DNA of 64,000 bases from Aristolochia californica (lineage: Eukaryota; Streptophyta; Magnoliopsida; Piperales; Aristolochiaceae), in the NCBI GenBank assembly GCA_029961685.1, contig JARWKL010000007.1, positions 14,269,013-14,333,012 on the forward strand. Reading direction: 5' to 3'. How positions within the stretch are numbered: the first letter of the stretch is position 1; every line of letters starts with the position of its first letter. The notes under the pieces were generated by a model that saw only the letters and a program-made list of their open reading frames with translations, did not search any database and was not told the DNA's origin. Shown one piece after another: positions 1 to 13,479 of the stretch. The translations under genes and the position numbers were made by a program.

Positions 1-8
1 TTGCAAAT

Positions 9-2015
9 GGGCAAAATAATGGCATGTTTGATTCGGGTAAATATCCCACCGCAAGTTCACTTGAGAATTTAATGAGCGTTTGTTATTCTCTTTAAAATAT
101 TTGCATCCATAGCTCATTTGCAACTTTAACATGTTTCAAACATGCATATCCATTTTTAAAACATGTGTGGATGAAATCTTTTTCTAGCAATATTCCAGGC
201 TATTAGGGTTAATCAAGTGGAATTTCCCAAAATTGGATAACAAAACTTTTGTGTTCATTTGTGTTGGGTGAATAAATTTTCTTTATTTATATTTGTTATT
301 GTTTTAAATTTTTTCCATACATCAACTATAAAATTTTCATTTTGATGTATGCTTTTTTGCCTTGTTTGTTTTCGGGATGAAGGGAGAGCGAAATGTCAAA
401 GTTTTGATTTAAGAAAAATGTGTACATCTAAAATGTAAAATCACAATGCACAATTGTAGGGAGAGATAATTCCAAAGAGTATCTATAATTTTTAGGGATT
501 GTAAGCTCTTTCTAGTTTTTATATCCCAGGTTTTGCAATCGTCGAGAAAAATTGGTGGCGGAGGATTTTTATCTGAGTGTTGAATTGCAATCCATAAGTC
601 ATTTCATACAAAAATATAGGTTGTTATGCATGATAAATCACTTTACAATCATCTTTGATTGTTAGATCAAATTTTTGAAAATGGGCAAAATAATGACTTG
701 TTAGACTCGGGTAAATATCCCACCGCACGTTCACTTGAGAATTTAATGAGCGTTTGTTATTCTCTTTAAAAGCTTTGGATCCATACGTCATTTGAATCAT
801 TAACATGTTTCAAGCATGCATATCCATTTTTAAAACATGTGTAGAAAAAATCTCCTTCATGTAAAATTCCAGGCTTAACAAGGTTGGACTAATGGAATTT
901 CCCAAACATGGATAACAAAACTTTTGTGTTCATTTGTGGTGTGTGAATAGATATTTTTTTATTTACATTAGTTATTATTTTAAATATTTTCCACACATCA
1001 ACTATAAAATTTTTATTTTGTTGTGATCTTTTCTGCCTTTTTTGTTTACAGGGGATGAAGGGGGAGCGAAAACTCAAAGTTCTGATTTAAGGAAAAAGTG
1101 TACATCTAAAATGGAATGCACAATGCACAAATGTAGAGAGATATTTCAAAAGACTGTCTGTATGTTTTAGGGATCATATGCACTTTTTCATTTTTATATC
1201 TAAGGTTTTGCAATCGTCGAGAAAACGAGGAGGCGGGCGATTTTTAACTGAGTGTTGACCTCAAATCCATAAGTAATTTCTTACAAAAATATAGCCCGTT
1301 ACGCATGACAAATCACTTAACAATCATCTATGATTGTTAGCTCAACTTTTTGAATATGGGCAAAACAATGGCTTGTTTGACTTGGGCAGATATCCCACCG
1401 CACGTTCACTTGAGATTTTAATGAGCGTTTGTTATTCTCTTTAAAAGCTTTGGATCCATAGGTCATTTGAATCTTTAACACAAGTTTCTGGCATGCATAT
1501 CCATTTTTAAAATATGTGTAGAAAATTCCAAGATATTAGTTTTGGACTAGTGAAATTTCCGAAACTTGGATAACAAAACTTTTATGTTCATTTGTGGTGT
1601 GTGAATAAATTTTCTTCATTTACTTTTTTTTTGTTTTAAACTTTTTCCGTACATCAAGTATGAAATTTTCATTTTGCTGTTATCTATTTGCCTTTTTTGT
1701 TTACGGGATGAAGGGAGAGCGAAAAACTCGAAGTTTTGATTTAAGAAAAACGTGTACATCTAAAACGGAAATGCACAATGCACATATGTAGAGAGAGATA
1801 ATTCCAAAGAGTGTCTGTAATTTTTAGGGATTGTAAGCACTTTTTCGTTTTTATATCTCAGGTTTTGCAATCGTTGGGAAAAATGGGTTGCAGAGGACTT
1901 TTAACTGAGTGTTGAATTGCAATCCATAAGTCATTTCATACAAAAATATAGCCCGTTATGCATGATAAATCACATTACAATCATCTATGATTAATTATGT
2001 CAGCATTTTGCAAAT
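9..2015 (+). repeat. HOR block 1: A-B-C
   Basis: Monomers start at 9 (A), 683 (B) and 1358 (C). Bases 1-8 are the tail of the preceding C. The C monomer is 658 bp because about 17 bp is missing near 1519, between GTGTAGAAAA and TTCCAAGATATTAG. The B dyad here is imperfect (ATCTTTGATT). The G-rich patch of B near 1220-1240 is degraded. Confidence 0.9.
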
Positions 2016-4040
2016 GGGCAAAATAATGGCATGTTTGACTCGGATAAATATCCCACCGCAAGTTCACTTGAGAACTTAATGAGCGTTTGTTATTCTCTTT
2101 AAAAGCTTTGCATCCATAGCTCATTTGCATCTTTAACATGTTTCAAACATGCATATCCATTTTTAAAACATGTGTGGATGAAATCTCTTTCTTGCAAAAT
2201 TCCAAGCTATTAGGGTTAAACTAGTGGAATTTCCCAAAATTGGATAACAAAACTTTTGGGTTCATTTGTGTTGGGTGAATAAATTTTTTTATTTTTATTT
2301 GTTATTGTTTTAAATTTTTTCCATACATCAACTATAAAATTTTCATTTTGTTGTAAGCTTTTTGGCCATGGTTGTTTTCGGGATGAAGGGAGAGCGAAAA
2401 GTCAAAGTTTTGATTTAACAAAAAAATGTACATCTAAATTGGAAAAGCACAATGCACAATTGTAGGGAGAGATAATTCCAAAGAGTGTCTGTAGTTTTTA
2501 GGGATTTTAAGCTCTTTTTAGTTTTTATAGCTCAGGTTTTGCAATCGTCGGGAAAAATTGGTGGCAGAGGATTTTTAATTGAGTGTTGAATTGCAATCCA
2601 TAAGTAATTTCTTACAAAAATATAGCTCGTTTCGCATGAAAAATCACTTCACAATCATCTATGATTGTTAGATCAAATTTTCTAAAATGGGCAAAATAAT
2701 GACTTGTTAGACTCGGGTAAATATCCCACCGCACGTTCACTTGAGATTTTAATGAGCGTTTTTTATTCTCTTTAAAAGCTTTGGATTCATAGGTCATTTG
2801 AATATTTAACATGTTTCAATCATGCATATCCATTTTTAAAACATGTGTAGAAAAAATATCCTTCATGTAAAATTCCAGGCTTAACAGGGTTAGACTAATG
2901 GAATTTCCCAAACTTGGATAACAAAACTTTTGTGTTCATTTGTGGTGTGTGAATGGATATTTTTTATTTACAATAGTTATTAGTTTAAATATTTTCCACA
3001 CATCAACTATAAATTTTTTATTTTACTGTGATCTTTTCTGCCTTTTTTGTTTACGGGATGAAGGGGATGCGAAAACTCAAAGTTCTGATTTAAGAAAAAA
3101 GTGTACATCTAAAATGGAAATGCACATTGCACAAATTTAGAGAGAGATATTTTCAAAGAGTATCTGTATGTTTTAGGGATCGTGTGCAGTTTTTCGTTTT
3201 TATATCTAAGGTTTTGCAATTGTCGGGAAACGGGGGAGGCGGGCGATTTTTAACTGAGTGTCGACTTCAAATCCATAAGTCATTTCTTACAAAAATATAG
3301 CCCGTTACTCATGACAAATCACTTTACAATCATCTATGATTGTTAGCTCAACTTTTTGAGTATGGGCAAAATCAGGGCTTGTTTGACTCGGGCAAATATC
3401 CCACCGCACGTTCACTTGAGAATTTAATGAGCGTTTGTTATTCTCTTTAAAAGGTTTGGATCCATAGGTCATTTGAATCATTAACACATGTTTCTGGCAT
3501 GCATATCCATTTTTAAAACATGTGTAGAAAAAATCTCCTCGATATTAAATTCCAAGATATTAGTTTTGGACTGGTGAAATTTCCCAAACTTGGATAACAA
3601 AACTTTTGTGTTCATTTGTGGTGTGCGAATAAATTTTCTTCATTAACTTTTTTTATTGTTTTAAACTTTTTTCGTACATCAACTATGAAATTTTCATTTT
3701 GCTGTGATCTATTTGTCTTTTTTGTTTACGGGATGAAGGGAGAGCGAAAAACTCGAAGTTTTGATTTAAGAAAAATGTGTAAATCTAAAATGGAAATGCA
3801 CAATGCACATATGTAGAGAGAGATAATTCTAAAGAGTTCCTGTAATTTTTAGGGTTTGTAAGCACCTTTTCGTTTTTGTATCTCAGGTATTGCATTTGTC
3901 GGGAAAAATGGGTTGCGGAGGATTTTTAACTGAGTGTTGAATTGCAATCCATAAGTCATTTCATTCAAAAATATAGTCCGTTACGCATGATAAATCACAT
4001 TACAATCATCTATGATTAATTATGTCAGGATTTTGCAAAT
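2016..4040 (+). repeat. HOR block 2: A-B-C
   Basis: Monomers start at 2016 (A), 2689 (B) and 3364 (C). It lies inside the first copy of the 9.44 kb super-repeat and pairs with block 7, sharing rare variants such as TTTTGGCCATGG in A and TTTTCTAAAATGGGC at the B anchor. Confidence 0.9.
2137..2151. other. Dyad CATGTTT-C-AAACATG (representative)
   Basis: A perfect inverted repeat with 7-bp arms around one base, in most type A monomers about 120-135 bases after the anchor. Type B has one mismatch (AAGCATG). Type C has lost the right arm (CTGGCATG). Confidence 0.75.
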
Positions 4041-5388
4041 GGGCAAAATAATGGCATGTTTGACTCGGGTAAATATCCGACCGCAAGTTCACTAGAGAAA
4101 TTAATGAGCGTTTGTTATTCCCTTTAAAATTTTTGCATCCATAGCTCATTTGATTCTTTAACATGTTTCAAACATGCATATCCATTTTTAAACATGTGTG
4201 GATGAAATCTCTTTCTTGCAAAATTCCAAGCTATTAGGGTTGAACTAGTGGAATTTCCCAAACTTGGATAACAAAACTTTTGTGCTCATTTCTGGTGTGT
4301 GAATAGATATTTTTTATTTACATTAGTTATTATTTTAAATATTTTCCACACATCAACTATAAATTTTTTATTTTGTTGTGATCTTTTCTACCTTTTTTGT
4401 TTACGGGATGAAGGGGAAGCGAAAACTCAAAGTTCTGATTTAAGGAAAAAGTGTACATCTAAAATGGAAATGCACTATGCACAAATGTAGAGAGAGATGT
4501 TTCCAAAGAGTGTCTGTATGTTTTAGGGATCGTATGCACTTTTTTGTTTTTATATCTAATGTTTTGCAATCGTCGGGAAACGGGGGAGGCAGGCGATTGT
4601 TAAAAGAGTGTTGACTTCAAATCCATAAGTCATTTCTTACAAAAATATAGCCCGTTATGCATGAAAAATTACTTTACAATCATCTATGATTGTTAGCTCA
4701 ACTTTTTGAATATGGGCAAAATAATGGCTTGTTTGACTCGGGCAAATATCGCACCGCACGTTCACTTGGGAATTTAATGAGCGTTTGTTATTCTCTTTAA
4801 AAGTTTTGGATCCATAGGTCATTTGAATCTTTAACACATGTTTCTGGAATGCATATCCATTTTTAAAACATGTGTAGAAAAAATCTCCTTCATGTAAAAT
4901 TCCTAGATATTAGTTTTGGACTAGTAGAATTTCCCAAACTTGGATAACAAAACTTTTGTGTTCATTTGTGGTGTGTGAATAAATTTTCTTCATTTACTTT
5001 TTTTATTTTTTTAAACTTTTTCCGTACATCAACTATGAAATTTTCATTTTTCTTTGATCTATTTGCCTTTTTTGTGTGCGGGATGAAGGGAGAGCGAAAA
5101 ACTCAAAGTTTTGATTTATGAAAAATGTGTACATCTAAAATGGAAATGCAAAATGCACATACGTAGAGATAGATAATTCCAAAGAGTGCCTGCAATTTTT
5201 AGGGATTGTAAGCATCTTTTCATTTTTATATCTCAGGTTTTGCAATCGTCAGGAAAATGGGTTGCGGAGGATTTTTAACTGAGTGTTGAATTGTATCCAT
5301 AAGTCATTTCATACAAAAATATAGCCCATTACGCATGATAAATCACATTAGAATCATCTATGATTAATTATGTCAGCTTTTTGCAAAT
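4041..5388 (+). repeat. HOR block 3: dimer, A/B chimera then C
   Basis: The first monomer (4041-4713) is type A up to about 4245 and type B from about 4258 onwards, where CCAAACTTGG and GTGTGTGAATAGATATT appear. It is followed directly by C at 4714. One monomer's worth of sequence has been lost, consistent with out-of-register crossover within the GTGGAATTTCCCAAA block common to all types. The same chimera occurs in block 8. Confidence 0.88.
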
Positions 5389-7411
5389 GGGCAAAATAAT
5401 GGCATCTTTGACTCGAGTAAATATCACCGCAAGTTCACTTGAGAATTTAATGAGCGTTTGTTATTCTCTTTAAAAGCTTTGCATCCATAGCTCATTTGCA
5501 TCTTTAACATGTTTCAAACATGCATATCCATTTTTAAAACATGTGTGGATGAAATCGCTTTCTTGCAAAATTCCAAGCTATTAGGGTTAAAATAGTGGAA
5601 TTTCCAAAAATTGGATAACAAAACTTTTGTGTGCATTTGCGCTGGGTGAATAAATTTTTTTTATTTATATTTGTCATTGTTTTAAATTTTTTCCATACAT
5701 CAGCTATAAAATTTTCATTTTGTAGTAAGCTTTTTGCCTTGTTTGTTTTCGGGATGAAGGGAGAGCGAAAAGTCAAAGTTTTGATTTAAGAAAAAAGTGT
5801 ACATCTAAAATGGAAAAGCACAATGCACAATTATAGGGAGAGATAATTCCAAAGAGTGTCTGTAATTTTTAGGGATTGTAAGCTCTTTTTAGTTTTTATA
5901 TCTCAATTTTTGCAATCATCGGGAAAAAATGGTGGCAGAGGATTTTTAACTGAGTGTTGAATTGCAATCCATAAGTCATTTCATACAAAAATATAGCCCG
6001 TTACGCATGATAAATCACTTTACAATCATCTATGATTGTTAGCTAAAATTTTTGAAAATGGGCAAAATAATGACTTGTTAAACTCGAGAAATATCCCGCC
6101 GCACGTTCACTTGAGAATTTAATGAGCATTTGTTATTCTCTTGAAAAGCTTTGGATCCATAGGTCATTTGAATCTTTAACATGTTTCAAGCACGCATATC
6201 CATTTTTAAAACATGTGTAGAAAAAATCTCCTTCATGTAAAATTCCAAGCTTAATAGGGTTGGACTAATGGAATTTCCCAAACTTGGATAACAAAACTTT
6301 TGTGTTCATTTGTGGTGTGGGAATAAATATTTTTTTATTTACATTGGTTATTATTTTAAATATTTTCCACACATCAACTATAAAAATTTTTATTTTGTTG
6401 TGATCTTTTTTGCCTTTTTTGTTTACGGGATAAAGGGGGGAGCGAAAACTCAAAGTTCTGATTTAAGAAAAAAGTGTACATCTATAATGGAAATTCACAA
6501 TGCACAAATGTAGAGAGAGATATTTGCAAAGAGTGTCTGTATGTTTTAGGGATCGTATGCACTCTTTCCTTTTTATATCTAAGGTTTTGCAATCGTCGGG
6601 AAATGGGGGAGGCGGGCGATTTTTAACTGAGTGTTGACTTCAAATCCGTAAGTCATTTCTTACAAAAATATAGCCCGTTACGCATGTCAAATCACTTTAC
6701 AATCACCTATGATTGTTAGCTCAACTTTTTGAATATGGGCAAAATAATGGCTTGTTTGACTTGGGCAAATATCCCACCGCACGTTCACTTGAGAATTTAG
6801 TGAGCGTTTGTTATTCTCTTTAAAAGGTTTGGATCCATAGGTCATTTGAATCTTTAACAAGTTTCTGGCATTCATATCCATTTTTAAAACATGTTTAGAA
6901 AAAATCATCTTCATGTAAAATTCCAAGATATTAGTTTTGGACTAGTGGAATTTTCGAAACTTTGATAACAAAACTTTTGTGTTCTTTGTGGTGTGTGAAT
7001 AAATTTTCTTCATTTACTTTTTTTATTGTTTTAAACTTTTTCCGTACATCAACTATGAAATTTTCATTTTGCTGTGATCTATTTGCCTTTTTTGTTTACG
7101 GGATGAAGGGAGAGGGAAAAACTCGAAGTTTTGATTTAAGAAAAATGTGTACATCTAAAATGGAAATGCAAAATGCACATATGTAGTGAGAGATAATTCC
7201 AAAGAGTGTCAGTGATTTTTAGGGATTGTAAGCACCTTTTCGGTCTTTATATCTCAGGTTTTCCAATCCTTGGGAAAAATGGGTTGCGGAGGATTTTTAA
7301 CTGAGTGTTGAATTGCAATCCATAAATCATTTCATACAAAAATATAGCCCGTTCCGCATGATAAATCACATTACAATCATCTATGATTATTTATGTCAGG
7401 TTTTTGCAAAT
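5389..7411 (+). repeat. HOR block 4: A-B-C
   Basis: Monomers start at 5389 (A), 6060 (B) and 6737 (C). A has a 2-bp loss in AATATCACCGC. B has GTGTGGGAATAAATA in place of GTGTGTGAATAGATA. C carries GTAGTGAGAG near 7185. All three private variants recur in block 9 at 9.44 kb distance. Confidence 0.9.
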
Positions 7412-8084
7412 GGGCAAAATAATCGCATGTTTGACTCGGGTAAATATCCCACCGCAACTTCACTTGAGAATTTAATGAGCGTTTGTTATTCACTTTAAAT
7501 GCTTTGCATCCATAGCTCATTTGCATCTTTAACATGTTTCAAACATGCATATCCATTTTTAAAACATGTGTGGATGAAATCTCTTTCTTGTAAAATTCCA
7601 AGCTATTAGGGTTAAACTAGTGGAATTTCCCAAAATTGGATAACAAAACTTTTGTGTTCATTTGTGTTGGGTGAATAAATTTTCTTTATTTATATTTTTT
7701 ATTGTTTTAAATTTTTTCCATACATCAACTATAAAATTTTCATTCTGTTGTAAGCTTTTTGCCTTGTTTGTTTTTGGGATGAAGGGAGAGCGAAAAGTCA
7801 AAGTTTTGATTTAAGAAAAAAGTGTACATCTAAAATGGAAAAACACAATGCACAATTGTAGGGAGAGATAATTCCAAAGAGTGTCTGTAATTTTTAGGGA
7901 TTGTAAGCTCATTTTAGTTTTTATATCTCAGGTTTTGCAATCGTCGGGAAAAATTGGTGGCAGAGGATTTTTAACTGAGTGTTGAATTGCAATCCATAAG
8001 CCTTTTCATAGAAAAATATAGCCCGTTACGCATGATAAATGACTTTACAATCACCTACGATTGTTAGATCAAATTTTTGAAAAT
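7412..8084 (+). repeat. Representative type A monomer
   Basis: Type A is recognised by ATGGCATG at the anchor, then GCATCCATAGCTCATTTG, the perfect dyad CATGTTT-C-AAACATG, GGATGAAATCTCTTTCTTG, CTATTAGGGTTAAACTAG, CCAAAATTGGATAAC, GTGTTGGGTGAATAAA, GCGAAAAGTCAAAG, CACAATTGTAGGGAGAG, GTAAGCTC and GAAAAATTGGTGGCAGAGG. This copy is 673 bp and complete, with a few private substitutions. The 66-codon plus-strand frame open in B and C ends early in A. Confidence 0.92.
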
Positions 8085-9432
8085 GGGTAAACTAATGACT
8101 TGTTAGACTCGGGTAAATATCCCACCGCATGTTCATTTGAGAATTTAATGAGCGTTTGTTATTCTCTTTAAAAGTTTTTGATCCATAGGTCATTTGAATC
8201 TTTAACATGTTTCAAGCATGCATATCCATTTTTAAAACATGTGTAGAAAAAATCTCCTTCTTGTAAAATTCCAAGCTTAATAGGGTTGGACTAATGGAGT
8301 TTCCCAAACTTGGATAACAAAACTTTTGTGTTCATTTGTGGTGTGTGAATAGATATTTTTTATTTACATTAGATTTTATTTTAAATATTTTCCACACATC
8401 CACTACAAAATTTTTATTTTGTTGTGATCTTTTCTTCCGTTTTTGTTTACGGGATGAAGGGGGAGCGAAAACTCAAAGTTCTGATTTAAGAATAAAGTGT
8501 ACATCTAAAATGGAAATTCACAATGCACAAATGTAGAGAGAGATATTTCCAAAGAGTGTCTATGTTTTAGGGATCGTATGCACTTTTTCATTTTTATATC
8601 TAAGGTTTTGCAATCGTCGGGAAACGGGGGAGGCGGGTGATTTTTAACTGAGTGTTGACTTCAAATCCATAAGTCATTTCTTACAAAAATATAGCCCGTT
8701 ATGAATGACAAATCACTTTACAATCATCTATGATTGTTAGCTCAACTTTTTGAATATGGGCAACATAATGGCTTGTTTGACTCGGGCAAATATCCCACCG
8801 CACGTTCACTTGAGAATTTAATGAGCGCTTGTTATTCTCTTTAAAAGCTTTGGATCCATAGGTCACTTGAATCTTTAACATGTTTCTGGCATGGATATCC
8901 ATTTTTAAAACATGTTTAGAAAAAATTTCCTTTATCTAAAATTCCAAGATATTAGTTTTGGACTAGTGGAATTTCCCAAACTTGGATAACAAAAATTTTT
9001 CGTTCATTTGTGTTGTGTGAATAAATTTTCTTCATTTACTTTTTTGAGTGTTTTAAACTTCTTCCGTACATCAACTATGAAATTTCCATTTTGCTGTGAT
9101 CTATTTGCCTTTTTTGTTTACAGAATGAAGGGAGAGCAAAAAACTCGAAGTTTTGATTTAAGAAAAATGTGTACATTTAAAACGGAAATGCACAATGCAC
9201 ATATGTAGACAGAGATAATTCAAAAGTGTGCCTATAATTTTTACGGATTGTAAGCACCTTTTCATTTTTATATCTCAGGTTTTGCAATCGTCGGGAAAAA
9301 TGGGTTGCGAAGGATTTTTAACTGAGTGTTGAATTGCAATCCAGAAGTCATTGCATACAAAAATATAGCCCGTGCCGCATGATAAATCACATTACAATCA
9401 TCTATGATTAATTATGTCAGCTTTTTGCAAAT
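7412..9432 (+). repeat. HOR block 5: A-B-C
   Basis: Monomers start at 7412 (A), 8085 (B) and 8758 (C), all full length. This HOR has no counterpart in the second copy of the super-repeat, which skips from the equivalent of 7.2 kb to the equivalent of 9.4 kb. Confidence 0.9.
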
Positions 9433-11454
9433 GGGCACAATAATGGCATGTTTGGCTCGGGTAAATCTCCCACCGCAAGTTCACTTGAGAATTTAATGAG
9501 CGTTTGTTATTCTCTTTAAAATATTTGCATCCATAGCTCATTTGCATCTTTAACATGTTTCAAACACACATATCTATTTTTAAAACATGTGTGGATGAAA
9601 TCTCTTTCTTGCAAAATTCCAAGATATTTGGGTTAAACTAGTGGAATTTCCCAAACTTGGATAACAAAACTTTTGTGTTCATTAGTGTTGGGCGAATAAA
9701 TTTTTTTTATTTATATTTGATATTGTTTTAATTTTTTTCCAAACATCAACTATAAAATTTTCATTTTGTTGTAAGCTTTTCGCCTTGTTTGTTTTCAGGA
9801 TGAAGGGAGAGCGAAAAGTCAAAGTTTTGATTTAAGAAAAAAGTGTATATCTAAAATGGAAAAACACAATGCACAATTGTAGGGAGAGATAATTCCAAAG
9901 AGTGTCTGTAATTTTTAGGGATTGTAAGCTCTTTTTCGTTTTCATATCTCAGGTTTTGCAATAGTCGGGAAAAATTGGTGGCAAAGGATTTTTAACTGAG
10001 TGTTGAATTGCAATCCATAAGTCATTTCATACAAAAATATAGCCCGTTACGCATGATAAATCACTTTACAATCATCTATGATTGTTAGATCAATTTTTTG
10101 AAAATGGGTAAAATAATGACTTGTTAGACTCGAGTAAATATCCCACCGCACGTTCACTTGAGAATTTAATGAGCGTTTGTTATTCTCTTTAAAAGCTTTG
10201 GATCCATAGGTCATTTGAATCTATAACATGTTTCAAGCATGCATATCCATTTTTAAAACATGTGCAGAAAAAATCTCCTTCATGTAAAATTCCAAGCTTA
10301 ATAGGGTTGGACTAATGGAATTTCCCAAACTTGGATAACAAACCTTTTGTGTTCATTTGACGTGTGTGAATAGATATTTTTTATTTACAGTAGATATTGA
10401 TTTAAATATTTTCCACACATCGACTATAAAATTTTTATTTTGTTGTGATTTTTTCTGCCTTTTTTGTTTACGGGATGAAGGGGTAGCGAAAACTCAAAGT
10501 TCTGATTTAAGAAAAAAGTGTACATCTAAAATGGAATCCACAATGCACAAATGTAGAGAGATATTTCAAAAGAGTGTCTGTATGTTTTAGGGATTGTATG
10601 CACTTTTTCGTTTTTATATCTAAGGTTTTGCAATCGTCGGGAAAAGGGGGAGGCGGGCGATTTTTATCTGAGTGTTGACCTCAAATCCATAAGTAATTTC
10701 TTAAAAAAATATAGCCCGTTACGCATGACAAATCACTTAACAATCATCTATGATTGTTAGCTCAACTTTTTGAATATGGGCAAAATAATGGCTTGTTTGA
10801 CTTGGGCAAATATCCCACTGCACGTTCACTTGAGATTTTAATGAGCGTTTGTTATTCTCTTTAAAAGCTTTGGATCCATAGGTCATTTGAATCTTTAACA
10901 CATGTTTCTGGCATGCATATCCATTTTTAAAACATGTGTAGAAAAAATCTCCTTCATGTAAAATTCCAAGATATTAGTTTTGGACTAGTGAAATTTCCCA
11001 AACTTGGATAACAAAACTTTTATGTTCATTTGTGGTGTGTGAATAAATTTTCTTCATTTACTTTTTTTTTTGTTTTAAACTTTTTCCGTACATCAACTAT
11101 GAAATTTTCATTTTGCTGTTATCTATTTGCCTTTTTTGCTTACGGGATGAAGGGAGAGCCAAAAACTCGAAGTTTTGATTTAATAAAAACGTGTACATCT
11201 AAAACGGAAATGCACAATGCACATATGTAGAGAGAGATAATTCCAAAGAGTGTCTGTAATTTTTAGAGATTGTAAGCACCTTTTCGTTTTTATATCTCAG
11301 GTTTTGCAATCGTTGGGAAAAATGGGTTGCAGAGGACTTTTAACTGAGTGTTGAATTGCAATCCATAAGTCATTTCATACAAAAATATAGCCCGTTATGC
11401 ATGATAAATCACATTACAATCATCTATGATTAATTATGTCAGCATTTTGCAAAT
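9433..11454 (+). repeat. HOR block 6: A-B-C
   Basis: Monomers start at 9433 (A), 10106 (B) and 10778 (C). A has the rare GGTAAATCTCCCA, TTCATTAGTGTTGGG and CCAAACATCAAC, all shared with the A monomer at 16854. The second copy of the super-repeat begins within this B monomer, at about 10.5 kb; GTTGACCTCAAATCC at 10675 matches 1255. Confidence 0.9.
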
Positions 11455-13479
11455 GGGCAAAATAATGGCATGTTTGACTCGGGTAAATATCCCACCGCAA
11501 GTTCTCTTGAGAATTTAATGAGCGTTTGTTATTCTCTTTAAAAGCTTTGCATCCATAGCTCATTTGCATCTTTAACATGTTTCAAACATGCATATCCATT
11601 TTTAAAACATGTGTGGATGAAATCTCTTTCTTGCAAAATTCCAAGCTATTAGGGTTAAACTAGTAGAATTTCCCAAAATTGGATAACAAACTTTTGGGTT
11701 CATTTGTGATGGGTGAATAAATTTTTTTATTTTTATTTGTTATTGTTTTAAATTTTTTCCATACATCAACTATAAAATTTTCATTTTGTTGTAAGCTTTT
11801 TGGCCATGGTTGTTTTCGGGATGAAGGGAGAGCGAAAAGTCAAAGTTTTGATTTAACAAAAAAAATGTACATCTAAAATGGAAAAGCACAATGCACAATT
11901 GTAGGGAGAGATAATTCCAAAGAGTGTCTGTAGTTTTTAGGGATTTTAAGCTCTTTTTAGTTTTTATAGCTCAGGTTTTGCAATCGTCGAGAAAAATTGG
12001 TGGCAGAGGATTTTTAATTGAGTGTTGAATTGCAATCCATAAGTAATTTCATACAAAAATATAGCTCGTTTCGCATGAAAAATCACTTTACAATCATCTA
12101 TGATTGTTAGATCAAATTTTCTAAAATGGGCAAAATAATGACTTGTTAGACTCGTGTAAATATCCCACCGCACGTTCACTTGAGATTTTAATGAGCGTTT
12201 TTTATTCTCTTTAAAAGCTTTGGATTCATAGGTCATTTGAATCTTTAACATGTTTCAAGCATGCATATCCATTTTTAAAACATGTGTAGGAAAAATATCC
12301 TTCATGTAAAATTCCAGGCTTAACAGGGTTGGACTAATGGAATTTCCCAAACTTGGATAACAAAACTTTTGTGTTCATTTGTGGTGTGTGAATGGATATT
12401 TTTTATTTACATTAGTTATTATTTTAAATATTTTCCACACATCAACTATAAAATTTTTATTTTGTTGTGATCTTTTCTGCCTTTTTTGTTTACGGGATGA
12501 AGGGGAAGCGAAAACTCAAAGTTCTGATTTAAGAAAAAAGTGTACATCTAAAATGGAAATGCACATTGCACAAATGTAGAGAGAGATATTTCCAAAGAGT
12601 GTCTGTATGTTTTAGGGATCGTGTGCAGTTTTTTATTTTTATATCTAAGGTTTTGCAATCGTCGGGAAACGGGGGAGGCGGGCGATTTTTAACTGAGTGT
12701 CGACTTCAAATCCATAAGTCATTTCTCACAAAAATATAGTGCGTTACGAATGACAAATCACTTTACAATCATCTATAATTGTTAGCTCAACTTTTTGAGT
12801 ATGGGCAAAATAAGGGCTTGTTTGACTCGGGCGAATATCCCACCGCACGTTCACTTGAGAATTTAATGAGCGTTTGTAATTCTCTTTAAAAGGTTTGGAT
12901 CCATATGTCATTTGAATCATTAACACATGTTTCTGGCATGCATATCCATTTTTAAAACATGTGTAGAAAAAATCTCCTCGATATTAAATTCCAAGATATT
13001 AGTTTTGGACTGGTGAAATTTCCCAAACTTGGATAACAAAACTTTTGTGTTCATTTGTGGTGTGCGAATAAATTTTTTTCATTAACTTTTTTTATTGTTT
13101 TAAACTTTTTTCGTACATCAACTATGAAATTTTCATTTTGCTGTGATCTATTTGTCTTTTTTGTTTACGGGATGAAGGGAGAGCGAAAAACTCGAAGTTT
13201 TGATTTAAGAAAAATGTGTAAATCTAAAACGGAAATGCACAATGCACATATGTAGAGAGAGATAATTCCAAAGAGTGCCTGTAATTTTTAGGGTTTGTAA
13301 GCACCTTTTCGTTTTTGTATCTCAGGTTTTGCAATTGTCGGGAAAAATGGGTTGCGGAGGATTTTTAACTGAGTGTTGAATTGCAATCCATAAGTCATTT
13401 CATACAAAAATATAGCCCGTTACGCATGATAAATCACATTACAATCATCTATGATTAATTATGTCAGGTTTTTGCAAAT
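11455..13479 (+). repeat. HOR block 7: A-B-C
   Basis: Monomers start at 11455 (A), 12128 (B) and 12803 (C). The copy of block 2 at an offset of 9,439 bases. The two differ at scattered single positions, for example GGGCGAATATCC here against GGGCAAATATCC. Confidence 0.9.

Larger units (their letters stand above)
1080..7200 (+). repeat. 9.44 kb super-repeat, copy 1
   Basis: Nine monomers plus part of a tenth share private variants with 10.5-16.64 kb in the same order, including the A/B chimera at 4041. Anchor offsets are 9,420 at the first C (copy 1 has a 17-bp loss there), then 9,439 and finally 9,442. Boundaries were judged by eye and are good to about 100 bases. Confidence 0.85.

Noticed and set aside
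2328..2342. CTATAAAATTTTC in A and B monomers as a TATA-box promoter
   Set aside because: It is one of many AT-rich words in the monomer, type C has CTATGAAATTTTC instead, and no gene lies downstream.
2960..3000. Replication-origin-like AT-rich words (TTTATTTACATTAG) in B
   Set aside because: Matches to a yeast-type consensus are imperfect and expected by chance in DNA this AT-rich.
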